Shown here in pieces: positions 27,199 to 35,934 of a stretch of 64,000 nucleotides of DNA. The DNA comes from CAIXSC01 sp046349915 (GTDB lineage: Bacteria > Planctomycetota > Planctomycetia > Pirellulales > Pirellulaceae), in NCBI GenBank assembly GCA_046349915.1, contig JAXMBL010000004.1:682001-746000 (forward strand), read 5' to 3'. A program made the translations under genes and the position numbers. Each line of letters starts with the position of its first letter. Position 1 is the stretch's first letter. The notes beneath the pieces are model-generated. The model made no database searches. It saw only the letters and a program-made list of their open reading frames with translations, and had not been told where the DNA came from.

Positions 27199-29686
27199 AC
27201 GCTGCCTCCAGGACATCCGAACCGAGGACGCAGTCGAGCTTCAGTTCTCCCAATGTCATCCCGAAGTTCTCGGCCAACGTTGCCGTCCGCGCGACTCGCT
27301 CAACCGTCACGGGACCAGCGAAATGCTCGGCAAGAGTTTCATCGCTTCCCAAGAGAATGGCCTCGGCCAAGCAGCCGAAGACTTGACCAACCGCCAAGGG
27401 ATAGCTTGCAATTCCCAGATCTTCGTTGCCAGGAAGTCGAGCAATGCCGCCACGAAAGATGTGTAGATCGGGACGAGTATCCAAATCGGTGCGTCTTACG
27501 CTGGAGGGGACCGAAATATCACACACCACGGCGCCTCGGCCAAAATGCTCGACCTCAAACGTGCTGGTCGCCGAACTGACCGCCGACACTACCACGTTGG
27601 CATCGATCATTTGGGTAGGCTGATCGATGATGTGAGTGCGCGGCAATCGAGACGCGAATTCGGACAATCGCCGGCGCATGCCGCGGCGGTTGCTCCCCAG
27701 GAGTAACGTCTGCTGAAAACGTGGCGCGAGGATCTGAGCACAGATGGAACCGATGTTGCCGAGTGCTCCCGCGATGGCCAAAGTGCATCGCTCAGCGAGC
27801 AACCCGCGCTCGACGAGGCTCCGTTCGACGGAATCCACGGCCAGCGCCACGGTGTAACTGTTGCCGCTTGACACCCACAACGAGCTTGTGTCGGTCGCTC
27901 GGTCGACTTCCTCGATCAGAGCCAGTCCATCGCGAGTGAGGATCGAATTGTATTGTCCCAGCGAAACGACGGAGCAACCCAATTGGGACGCGATGTTAAG
28001 GCCTTCGCGGATCAATGTGCGAGGTAGATGGGTCTCGCGAGTTTGCGACCAATGGCGAGCAATTCGGGAGGAGAAGGGAAGTAGAATCGGGAACAGCCGA
28101 ACTGTTTGCCCAGAACGTGGCTGCACGTCGACACCGTTCATCACAACGGGACACGCGAGTGGCGTGAAGCGTTCCAGGAGTCGCTCACGGACGGCAAACG
28201 GGCGATCGCGCAGCCGAGGCTCTTGGAGAGTCAGGTCATCGACATCAATCAGATGGCAGAGCCATGCAACTCGGCGAGCAACCGATTGCTTCTGGATCTC
28301 ATCGCCCCGATGCTTGTCGAAGGCGCAAATGCGAGGCGTGTCGTGCCAGCGAACGGCTTCCTTCAGATTGGCTGTGGTATGTTCCAGCAGGAAATCGCTG
28401 AGACCGGGCCAGTCGCCGGCTTGCAGTTTACGGCAGACGTCGCGCAGAGCCATGATCCAGCGGTTCCACTCCGAGTCGCGAGTGCAGGAGGGCGGTTGGA
28501 GCCGTAGCGTCCACGGATCGCTCAGAGTTGGCAATACGCGAATGCGATGTCGACGCATCAAGAAAGCAGCCACGAGATGGAGCAACTGATCTTGCGACGT
28601 AAGCACCCGCAGTGCGAAACTGCTTGAAGAATGCTGCGGATGGAATTCGACGCCCCACATCAGTCCCCTGCCCCGCACTTCGCGGATCACGTCGGGAAAC
28701 TCGACGGCGATTTCTTGCAGCGTGTCGCGAACCGATTGTCCGAGTTGCGATATCCGTTGGAGATGGGACTGGTCGATCAGCCGCAAGACTTCGAGAGCAA
28801 TCGCGCACGTGGGAGGATCAGCTGCAAAAGTGCCAGTCTGTAGCCAATCGAATTCTTCTCGATATCGCTCGCGACGAATCAGAGTCGCCCCGATTTTTCC
28901 CAAGCCACCGCCGAGAGCTTTAGAAAGCAATATGTAATCGGGCGACACATCCCAGGCCTGGGACGCAAGCCAATGGCCGGTCCGACCGCAGCCCGTTTGA
29001 CATTCGTCCGCGATCAGCGGCGCCGAGACGGAACGGCAAAGTTTCGCCGCGGTGCAGATGAACTCGGCTGAGAGAGGACGGACGCCCGCTTCGCCGAGAA
29101 TCGGCTCGTAGATGAAACAGGCGATATCGGTTACTTGTTGAAAGGCGTTGGTGAGAGCCGCCACATCGTTACGTGGAACATGCACCACTCGCAGGCCATT
29201 CAGTTCAAACGGCTCGCGGTAGGCCGGGTTGCCAATCGTCTGGACGGCGCCCAGCGTCTTGCCATGAAATGCGCCTTCGACGGCAATGATGGTTCGCCCC
29301 TTGGTCTCCAGCAGTGCATGCTTGAGGGCCGCCTCGACCGATTCAGCGCCCGAGTTGGTAAAGACGCAGCAGTAATCGCCGTGGGCTCGTTCCGAAAGCT
29401 GTACTGCCAGTTGCTCGGAGTGGACGTTACGCGAGCCTTGAGCGCTGAACGGAAGCCCCCTCTCCAACGACTCGCGCATGCGAGCGATCAACTTGGGATG
29501 AGAATGACCCAGCAAAGTAGTGCCGTAGCCGCCTACAAGATCGAGCACTTCGATGGCAGTTCCATCGCACGAGTCGTAGTAGAGAGAGTCGCCCGCGCCA
29601 CGCGAATACTCGATGTCCAAACTCAACGATGCCAATAACCTACGTAATCGAGGCTTGTGGTGTGCGAGTGGCGGCGGTGATTCCAT
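27185..29686 (-). CDS. Fusion: class III aminotransferase + acyl-ACP reductase (AAR)-like domain
   Basis: An 833-residue two-enzyme fusion. Residues about 25-450 are a class III PLP aminotransferase: NSGAESVEAALK, D227 in IADECQTGCGRTG and PLP lysine K256 in LLSKALGGG. Residues about 480-833 align by eye with cyanobacterial long-chain acyl-ACP reductase: LGCSVVSLGQYNSIL, SGNSYTVALAV, the nucleotide-binding GALGNIG (640-646), and FGCLAEAILL, where C772 matches the acyl-thioester cysteine of AAR. AAR reduces acyl-ACP to fatty aldehyde; the aminotransferase could then give a fatty amine. That sequence of steps is inference. The ATG at 29686 is preferred over upstream codons because homology starts shortly after it. 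It overlaps dikinase B. Confidence 0.82.
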   Translation of the reverse strand: MESPPPLAHHKPRLRRLLASLSLDIEYSRGAGDSLYYDSCDGTAIEVLDLVGGYGTTLLGHSHPKLIARMRESLERGLPFSAQGSRNVHSEQLAVQLSERAHGDYCCVFTNSGAESVEAALKHALLETKGRTIIAVEGAFHGKTLGAVQTIGNPAYREPFELNGLRVVHVPRNDVAALTNAFQQVTDIACFIYEPILGEAGVRPLSAEFICTAAKLCRSVSAPLIADECQTGCGRTGHWLASQAWDVSPDYILLSKALGGGLGKIGATLIRRERYREEFDWLQTGTFAADPPTCAIALEVLRLIDQSHLQRISQLGQSVRDTLQEIAVEFPDVIREVRGRGLMWGVEFHPQHSSSSFALRVLTSQDQLLHLVAAFLMRRHRIRVLPTLSDPWTLRLQPPSCTRDSEWNRWIMALRDVCRKLQAGDWPGLSDFLLEHTTANLKEAVRWHDTPRICAFDKHRGDEIQKQSVARRVAWLCHLIDVDDLTLQEPRLRDRPFAVRERLLERFTPLACPVVMNGVDVQPRSGQTVRLFPILLPFSSRIARHWSQTRETHLPRTLIREGLNIASQLGCSVVSLGQYNSILTRDGLALIEEVDRATDTSSLWVSSGNSYTVALAVDSVERSLVERGLLAERCTLAIAGALGNIGSICAQILAPRFQQTLLLGSNRRGMRRRLSEFASRLPRTHIIDQPTQMIDANVVVSAVSSATSTFEVEHFGRGAVVCDISVPSSVRRTDLDTRPDLHIFRGGIARLPGNEDLGIASYPLAVGQVFGCLAEAILLGSDETLAEHFAGPVTVERVARTATLAENFGMTLGELKLDCVLGSDVLEAAYGEP

Positions 29687-29953
29687 GGAAGAGCAGTCCC
29701 GAGGCACGGAATCCCGAATTATCACCCATTCGTCGGCGTGAAACAAGCGAACCAGTAATAGGGGTAGGCGAGGGGGGCCCAGCACCGTCGACCGCCATGG
29801 CCGAGCCTTGGGACGGGCCGGGGCGAGTAAGAGAATCCTAGTGAATTCTTAATCGGTTCTTCACTGGGGATCACTAACTGTACTGTCTTGCTTTTTTTGG
29901 GTCCCTTATCGAGCGTTCCCTGAGTGTTGCCTCCAAGCGTGGGAATTTGACGG

Positions 29954-31789
29954 ATGACCGCCGAGACAGAATTGATCGACCGTCGGCGAGTTTGCTTTGC
30001 CACGCCTTGGGTGGAGTTGTTGGCGATTCTGCCGGAGGGTGAGTCTGGGGCGCCGCATTACGCGCTGCGTTCGAAGGACTATGTATCGATCGTGGCGGTG
30101 ACCCGAGAGGACGAGATCCTGCTTGTGCGGCAGTTTCGTCCCGCGATAGGCCGGGAGTCGCTCGAATTGCCCGCGGGCCATGTTGAGTCAAATCAGACAC
30201 CCGCCGAGGCTGCTGCCCAGGAATTACTTGAAGAGACTGGTTATCGAGCGGGCCACATGGAATTGCTGGGGGTATTGAATCCTGATTCTGGCCGTATGAT
30301 GAACCGCAGTTGGTGCTTCTTCGCGACGGAACTCGATTGCGTCCAAACGACTCGGGACCCCGACGAACCCGCGGAACTGGTGCGTGTCGCCTTGCCGGAT
30401 TTGCAAAGGCTGATTGTCACAGGGGAATTCAACCACGCTCAGAACCTCGCGGCTCTTCAGTTAGCGATCGCTCACGGAAAGCTTGACTTGTTTCCGCGGC
30501 AGGGTCACTTGCCTCCGTCAGTGCCCGAAAATGCTGGAAAACCGAATTCGGTCGTTGTCGTCGAAACGTCTCGCACTTCGAGTCTACGTACGGATGTCTG
30601 CGTGGTCGGTGGTGCTGGTCATGTGGGTTTGCCCTTGTCTCTAGTGTTGGCGGATTGCGGCCTAAGAGTTTTGATTTGTGATACGAATCGTGAAGTGCTT
30701 GAGTCCATCAAGCGAGGCGAGATGCCTTTCATGGAGGCGGACAGCAGCGGTCTCCTGCGGTCGGCGCTGGACGCGAACACCTTGGAGTTCACGGCTGATC
30801 CCGCCGCGCTGAAAGGCGTTGACAATGTCATCGTGGCGGTGGGAACTCCCATCGACGAGTTTCTCAATCCGAACACCCGCATGATCAAACAATGGGTCGA
30901 CGAAATCGCGCCGCACGTCGACGATGGGCAATTGATCATGCTGCGCTCGACGCTTTACCCTGGTACGACCAACTGGCTAGATGCGCAGTTTCGCGCGAAG
31001 GGGCGTAAACCGTTGTTGGCGTTCTGCCCCGAGCGAATTGTCCAGGGACAGGCGATTCGGGAACTGCCGGGGATGGCGCAGATTGTCGCGGGCGTCACGC
31101 CTGCCGCGGAGGAGGCGGCGGCGAAGTTTTGGTCGCAAGTCTCACCACATATTGTCCGGCTATCGCCCCTGGAAGCCGAATTCGCCAAGCTATTCTGCAA
31201 TGCTTATCGGTACATTCAGTTCGCGTCGGCGAACGAGTTCTTCATGATGGCGACCGAGGCGGGGGTTGATTTTGGACGCGTGTGTCGTGGGATGAAGGAG
31301 CACTACCCGAGAATGCGCGACTTCCCCACGGCGGGATTCGCGGCTGGTCCGTGCCTGTTAAAAGACTCGATGCAATTGGCCGCCTTCGCCCGCAACCATT
31401 TCTCTCTCGGACATGCCGCAATGCAGGTGAACGAAGGGATCGTGTTGTGGCTGGTCAATGAACTGGCTCGCAAGTTTCCGCTGAGCACGATGACGGTGGG
31501 ACTGCTGGGCATGGCATTCAAAGCGGACATCGACGATACGCGAGCCTCCTTGAGTTACAAGCTCAAAAAGTCGCTGCTCATGCGCTGTTCACGAGTGCTG
31601 ACGGCCGATCCACATGTCACGAGCGACCCCAATCTGGTTTCGACCGAGCAGTTGGTCGAGCAGAGTGACCTGTTGATTCTGTGCGCTCCCCACGCCGAGT
31701 TTCATTCGCTCCGCACCGAGGGCAAGCCCTTGATCGATATCTGGGGCGCCCTGTCGGCCGAAAGTGGCTTGTTGAGCGGTGCGAAATGA
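29954..31789 (+). CDS. Fusion: Nudix hydrolase + nucleotide-sugar dehydrogenase
   Basis: A 611-residue fusion. Residues 40-175 form an ADP-sugar-pyrophosphatase-like Nudix domain; the Nudix box at 75-97 keeps E90, E93 and E94, but the consensus Glu at 81 and Arg at 89 are both Gln. After a linker, residues 213-605 are a UDP-glucose/UDP-ManNAc dehydrogenase: VVGGAGHVGLPLS Rossmann motif, VAVGTPIDEF, K412/N416 in AKLFCNAYRY, and catalytic Cys467 in FAAGPCLLKD. The dehydrogenase would oxidise an NDP-sugar to a uronic acid. The reduced Nudix box may mean altered or weak hydrolase activity. It is first in a five-gene operon; the next gene starts within its stop codon (ATGA). Confidence 0.87.
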   Translation: MTAETELIDRRRVCFATPWVELLAILPEGESGAPHYALRSKDYVSIVAVTREDEILLVRQFRPAIGRESLELPAGHVESNQTPAEAAAQELLEETGYRAGHMELLGVLNPDSGRMMNRSWCFFATELDCVQTTRDPDEPAELVRVALPDLQRLIVTGEFNHAQNLAALQLAIAHGKLDLFPRQGHLPPSVPENAGKPNSVVVVETSRTSSLRTDVCVVGGAGHVGLPLSLVLADCGLRVLICDTNREVLESIKRGEMPFMEADSSGLLRSALDANTLEFTADPAALKGVDNVIVAVGTPIDEFLNPNTRMIKQWVDEIAPHVDDGQLIMLRSTLYPGTTNWLDAQFRAKGRKPLLAFCPERIVQGQAIRELPGMAQIVAGVTPAAEEAAAKFWSQVSPHIVRLSPLEAEFAKLFCNAYRYIQFASANEFFMMATEAGVDFGRVCRGMKEHYPRMRDFPTAGFAAGPCLLKDSMQLAAFARNHFSLGHAAMQVNEGIVLWLVNELARKFPLSTMTVGLLGMAFKADIDDTRASLSYKLKKSLLMRCSRVLTADPHVTSDPNLVSTEQLVEQSDLLILCAPHAEFHSLRTEGKPLIDIWGALSAESGLLSGAK

Positions 31790-32883
31790 CGGCGAGCGGA
31801 GTGTCCGTGAGCGGCAATCGAGCGTCAGAGTCCGCCAGGCGGCTCCGAGTCGGCATCGTGGGTCTCGGCTTCGGCGCGCGAGTGCACGCACCTGCCTTCG
31901 CGAACTTGAAAGGTTGTGAATTGGTGGCGCTGGCGGGACGAGATCGTGGAAAGGTCGATGATGCGGCTCGACAACTCGAGACGCTAACTCACACCCGCTT
32001 ATCTCCTTTCGACGATTGGCGACGCATGCTTGACGAGGCCGCGCTGGATGTCGTCTCGATCGCCCTGCCTCCAGCGGTTCAACCTGAGATCATCCTCGCG
32101 GCGGCGTCGCTCGGCATCGCTGTTTTTTGTGAAAAGCCCGTGGCGGTTGACGTGGCCGACGCGGAACATGTGTGCCGCGTCGTCCAGGAACGAGGGATCG
32201 CTCACGCGGTGAATTGGGGATTCCCCGAGCACCCGGCGTGGATTCAAGCGCGTTGCTGGCTGACATCGATCGCACCGCGACGTCCCGCCCGATTGGCGCT
32301 GCTGACGTGGCATGTGGAGTCGCTTGCGTACTCGAACAAATTGTCGATGAGTTGGAAGCGAGAGGCGAATCAGGGCGGAGGGGCGTTGCATAACTTTGTC
32401 TCTCATTGCGTTTATTACCTCGAGTGGTTCTTCGGTCCGCTCGCGCGTGTTCTCGCTCGCGTTTTGCCTCAGTCGGCAACGGGGCCGCGAGTCGAGGCGT
32501 GGCTCGACTTTCAATCTGGTCTAACGCTGACGTTGAGTGTCGCTGTGAATTGCCCGGGGCGCGGCATCCATCGCCTTGAGGTGTATGGCGATGAAGGAAT
32601 GCTCGAACTGACCGACTCGTCCCTCGGGGCCGGCTTTCGCGCGACGTTGCGTTCGCGGGATGGCGTCGAATGGAGCGAGGCGGAGACGGTGGCATCCAGC
32701 AGCATCGAGGCACGGATTCGATCGACCGGTTGTATCGCCGAACGACTACTGCGAAGCGTGTCCTCAGGCGAACGCGTGCGTCCCGATCTGCGTGACGGCG
32801 TTCGCGTCAGTCAAGTGCTGGATTGTTTGATTCGCTCGGATCAGACGGGCGGATGGATCGAGGTGGCGAATGAATCGGCATGA
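31786..32883 (+). CDS. Gfo/Idh/MocA family NAD(P)-dependent oxidoreductase
   Basis: A 365-residue protein. The N-terminal Rossmann fold has VGIVGLGFGARVHAPAF and the family's signature VFCEKPVAV near residues 110-118, with the dinucleotide- and sugar-binding Lys. The C-terminal alpha/beta domain includes NQGGGALHNFVSHCVYYLEW, where the H-N-F-x-x-H pattern lies at the expected catalytic region. Such enzymes oxidise or reduce sugars, often UDP-sugars next to WecC-type dehydrogenases. The start at 31786 overlaps the dehydrogenase stop by 4 bp; an upstream frame to 31681 would run within the previous gene and is rejected. The 3' end overlaps the glycosyltransferase by 14 bp. Confidence 0.9.
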   Translation: MTASGVSVSGNRASESARRLRVGIVGLGFGARVHAPAFANLKGCELVALAGRDRGKVDDAARQLETLTHTRLSPFDDWRRMLDEAALDVVSIALPPAVQPEIILAAASLGIAVFCEKPVAVDVADAEHVCRVVQERGIAHAVNWGFPEHPAWIQARCWLTSIAPRRPARLALLTWHVESLAYSNKLSMSWKREANQGGGALHNFVSHCVYYLEWFFGPLARVLARVLPQSATGPRVEAWLDFQSGLTLTLSVAVNCPGRGIHRLEVYGDEGMLELTDSSLGAGFRATLRSRDGVEWSEAETVASSSIEARIRSTGCIAERLLRSVSSGERVRPDLRDGVRVSQVLDCLIRSDQTGGWIEVANESA

Positions 32884-33625
32884 ACTCGATATCGTCGTCC
32901 CGGTCTACAACGAGGGCGAGAATCTACTCGCCTTGGTCGAGTCCTTACGACGGTGCATGCGCACTCCGTACCGCCTTTTAGTGTGCTATGACCGCGATGA
33001 CGATGAAACGTTGCCTGTTGTTGCTCGACTTGCCTCCGAGTTGGAGATCGTCGCCGTCAAGAATGAAGGGCAAGGAGTGCTGAACGCGATATTGACCGGC
33101 TTCCGTCGCTCGACGGCGCCCGCCGTGCTCGTCATTCCAGCCGACGATACTTTCAACGCCCCCAGACTCGACGCCATGGCGGCGCGAGTCGCCGCGGGCA
33201 TCGATGTCGTTTGTCCCTCGCGATTCATGGCTGGCGGATGCATGGTGGGCTGCGCGTGGCCCAAATCGATGCTCGTCCGAGTGGCCGCGAGTTTTCTCTG
33301 GCGAATTGCTGCAGTTCCGTGTCATGATCCGACCAATGGTTTTCGTTTTTTCAGCCGCCGTGTCGTCGAGCAGATCCCTGTCGAAACACAGGCTGGCTTC
33401 GCGTTCAGCCTCGAGTTGCTCGTGAAGTGTCACCGTTTGGGTTGGAGCATTGAAGAGTATCCGGCCGAGTGGTATGAACGTCAGGTGGGACGAAGCCGAT
33501 TTCGCATCCTTCGGTGGGCGCCCAGCTATCTGCGTTGGGTCGCCTACGCGATGGGCACAAGATTCCTTGGTCGCGGACCCCAGACGGTTGTGCTCCGCGA
33601 CTGCAATGCTGGAAAGGACGCGTGA
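32870..33625 (+). CDS. Family 2 glycosyltransferase
   Basis: A 251-residue GT-A fold enzyme. The N-terminal IVVPVYNEGENLLALVESL block and the metal-binding IPADDTFNAPRLD region are typical of GT2 enzymes resembling dolichol-phosphate mannosyltransferases. A hydrophobic patch (VRVAASFLWRIAAVPCHDPTNGFRFF) and the YPAEWYERQVGRSRFR motif also fit that group. There is no C-terminal membrane anchor. It probably transfers the sugar made by the operon to a lipid carrier or glycan. Start at 32870 within the preceding gene; the next gene begins immediately after its stop. Confidence 0.9.
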   Translation: MNRHELDIVVPVYNEGENLLALVESLRRCMRTPYRLLVCYDRDDDETLPVVARLASELEIVAVKNEGQGVLNAILTGFRRSTAPAVLVIPADDTFNAPRLDAMAARVAAGIDVVCPSRFMAGGCMVGCAWPKSMLVRVAASFLWRIAAVPCHDPTNGFRFFSRRVVEQIPVETQAGFAFSLELLVKCHRLGWSIEEYPAEWYERQVGRSRFRILRWAPSYLRWVAYAMGTRFLGRGPQTVVLRDCNAGKDA

Positions 33626-34639
33626 ATGTCGTCCCGGATGTACTTGGTCACTGGCGGCGCCGGCTTTCTAGGAAGCGCCCTAGTCCGCGGACTCGTCGCC
33701 GCGGGACATCGCGTCCGATCGCTCGATAACCACGCTCGCGGCAGGAGCGATCGAATCGAGGATCTGGGGTCGGCAGTGGAGGCGATCAGCGGGGATATCC
33801 GCGACGCGGACGCGGTGTCGTCCGCCGTGGCGGGCGTCGATGGCGTTTGCCATCTCGCTTATGTGAATGGCACCGAGTACTTTTATTCGATGCCCGAGAC
33901 AGTGCTGGACGTCGGCGTCCGCGGGATGCTGAACGTCTTGGATGCTTGTCGACGGCACAACGTGCGCGATCTGGTGCTCGTGAGCAGCTCGGAGGTCTAC
34001 CAAGACGCGCCTACGGTGCCGACGGATGAGACCGTCCCGCTAGTCGTCCCTGATCCACTCAACCCTCGCTACTCGTATGGCGGCGGAAAAATAATCTCGG
34101 AGTTGCTCGCGATCAATTACGGTCGGAAGCATTTCGACCGCGTGTCGATCATTCGTCCGCACAACGTCTTTGGTCCAGACATGGGGTGGGAGCATGTGAT
34201 TCCTCAGCTTGCGCTTCGCGCCCATTCCCTGGCGACTCGCCAACCAGACGGCGTTTTGGAATTTCCCATCCGGGGAGATGGCCAAGCGAGTCGTTCGTTT
34301 ATGTACGTCGGCGACTTTGTCAGAGCGGCGTTGACCGTGATCGACAGGGGCGAGCACTTGGGGATTTATCATGTGGGCGTCCCAAGTGAAATCACTGTCG
34401 CTGAATTGGCCCATCGCATCGGACGATGTGTGGGACGAGATGTGCGTGTCGTGGCGGGGCCCGCGCCGGCGGGCGAACCTCGCCGCCGCTGCCCTGATAC
34501 TCGCAAGCTCCAGCGATTGGGTTTTACTTCCCAGGCTGACTTTCAAACCGCCCTGGAATTCACCGTCAAGTGGTATGTCGCGAACGCCGCGGCGGCGCCT
34601 GAACGCGCTGTCCAAACCATGCCGAGGAGTTACGAGTAA
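33626..34639 (+). CDS. NAD-dependent nucleotide-sugar epimerase/dehydratase
   Basis: A 337-residue extended SDR enzyme. The N-terminal TGGAGFLGSALVRGLVAAGH is the NAD-binding glycine motif. The catalytic YxxxK is Y-G-G-G-K in RYSYGGGKIISELL, preceded by the LVSSSEVYQD serine region. RPHNVFGPDMG is the usual substrate-binding block. It most resembles UDP-glucose epimerase or dTDP-sugar modifying enzymes; the precise sugar is unknown. The start codon directly follows the GT2 stop, and the stop overlaps the ATG of the methyltransferase (TAATG). Confidence 0.92.
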   Translation: MSSRMYLVTGGAGFLGSALVRGLVAAGHRVRSLDNHARGRSDRIEDLGSAVEAISGDIRDADAVSSAVAGVDGVCHLAYVNGTEYFYSMPETVLDVGVRGMLNVLDACRRHNVRDLVLVSSSEVYQDAPTVPTDETVPLVVPDPLNPRYSYGGGKIISELLAINYGRKHFDRVSIIRPHNVFGPDMGWEHVIPQLALRAHSLATRQPDGVLEFPIRGDGQASRSFMYVGDFVRAALTVIDRGEHLGIYHVGVPSEITVAELAHRIGRCVGRDVRVVAGPAPAGEPRRRCPDTRKLQRLGFTSQADFQTALEFTVKWYVANAAAAPERAVQTMPRSYE

Positions 34640-35910
34640 TGTCCAAGAGTGTCTTGGCCCGCGGTACGGGCTCAAGCGTGGTGGTCCAATGCTGTCAGGT
34701 ATGCGGCGCGCAGCGACTCGAACCGGTCGTGTTTCTGGGGTATTTGCCGCCCGTCAATCAGATGCGTGCGATCGGCGAGACGCCCCGAGAGCAACCGGCC
34801 TACCCAGCGATGTTGATGCGCTGCGCACATTGCCATCTCGTGCAACTTGGTTTGACCGTCGACCCAGCAGTGCTGTTTCCCCCTGAGTACCCCTATAGTT
34901 CGGGGACGACCAAAATCCTGCGGGATAATTTCGCGCAACTGCGGGAGGAAGTCGTCGAGGTGCTCGGTTTAAGTCCCACCGACTTGATCGTCGACGTGGG
35001 GTCGAATGACGGCACTCTGCTGGAGAGTTTCCGACAGCATGGCCAACCAGTTTGCGGGATCGAACCCTCGGACATGGGCAAAGTGGCCCAGCAACGAGGC
35101 ATTCCAACCATCATCGACTTCTTCGGCGCCGAATCGGCCCGCCGTTGTCGCGCCGAACATGGGCCCGCGCGAGTCGTCACCGCGACCAACGTCTTTGCGC
35201 ACATGGAGGATGTGCTAACGATACTCGACCAAATCGTCGAGCTTCTGGACGACCAGGGGGTCTTTATTTCCGAGTCCCACTATCTTGCTGGTCTGATCGA
35301 GACGCTGCAGTACGATACGATCTATCATGAACATCTACGCTACTATAGTTTGCACAGTCTGAAATTCTTATTGGAGCTACGCGGGCTAGAGGTCGTGCGT
35401 GCTCGACGAATTCCCACGCACGGCGGCTCGATTCGAGTGTATGCCGCGCGTCGTGGAAAGGCGCCCATTGATGCTTCGGTACTGAGAATGCTGGACGAAG
35501 AGGTTGCCGCCGGCTTGCTGGATGGCGCCGTCTACGCCGACTTTCGTCGTCGCGTGGGCCGTTCGAAACGCGACATTCTCGCCCTGCTCCGCGAAGTCAA
35601 ACAGCACGACGCGTCGATCGTGGGTATTGGCGCGCCGTCACGCGCCAGCACGCTGATCAGCTATCTGGCGATTGACGATAGTATCCTGGACGCGGTCCTG
35701 GAAGTGAAAGGATCGTACAAGATCGGCAAGTATATGCCGGGCACCGTGATCCCCGTGCTCGATGAATCGTTGTTATTCGAGTCCCAGCCCGATTACGCGC
35801 TGCTGCTGTCATGGCACATCGCCGATGAACTGATCCCCAAGCTCCGCGCGCGCGGCTATCGCGGAAAGTTCATTGTCCCTTTGCCCGAACCCCGAGTCGT
35901 CGATGTCTGA
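34639..35910 (+). CDS. NDP-sugar C-methyltransferase-like protein
   Basis: A 423-residue protein with the three-part layout of sugar C-methyltransferases (TylCIII/TcaB9 group). The N-terminal zinc site has CQVCGAQ and MRCAHCHLVQL. The SAM-binding fold has LIVDVGSNDGTLLESF. The diagnostic LQYDTIYHEHLRYYSL segment contains the catalytic Y-H-E-H. The C-terminal domain shows VGIGAPSRASTLISYL. Known members add a methyl group to carbon 3 of dTDP-4-keto sugars. As last gene of the operon it suggests the final sugar is branched or C-methylated. It ends 24 bp from a convergent gene. Confidence 0.9.
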   Translation: MSKSVLARGTGSSVVVQCCQVCGAQRLEPVVFLGYLPPVNQMRAIGETPREQPAYPAMLMRCAHCHLVQLGLTVDPAVLFPPEYPYSSGTTKILRDNFAQLREEVVEVLGLSPTDLIVDVGSNDGTLLESFRQHGQPVCGIEPSDMGKVAQQRGIPTIIDFFGAESARRCRAEHGPARVVTATNVFAHMEDVLTILDQIVELLDDQGVFISESHYLAGLIETLQYDTIYHEHLRYYSLHSLKFLLELRGLEVVRARRIPTHGGSIRVYAARRGKAPIDASVLRMLDEEVAAGLLDGAVYADFRRRVGRSKRDILALLREVKQHDASIVGIGAPSRASTLISYLAIDDSILDAVLEVKGSYKIGKYMPGTVIPVLDESLLFESQPDYALLLSWHIADELIPKLRARGYRGKFIVPLPEPRVVDV

Positions 35911-35934
35911 GGATGGGCGGCCGGACGACCATGA

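Noticed and set aside
31681..31785. Upstream start for the Gfo/Idh/MocA gene
   Set aside because: It would overlap the dehydrogenase gene by over 100 bp; the ATGA-overlap start at 31786 gives the Rossmann fold at the expected place.
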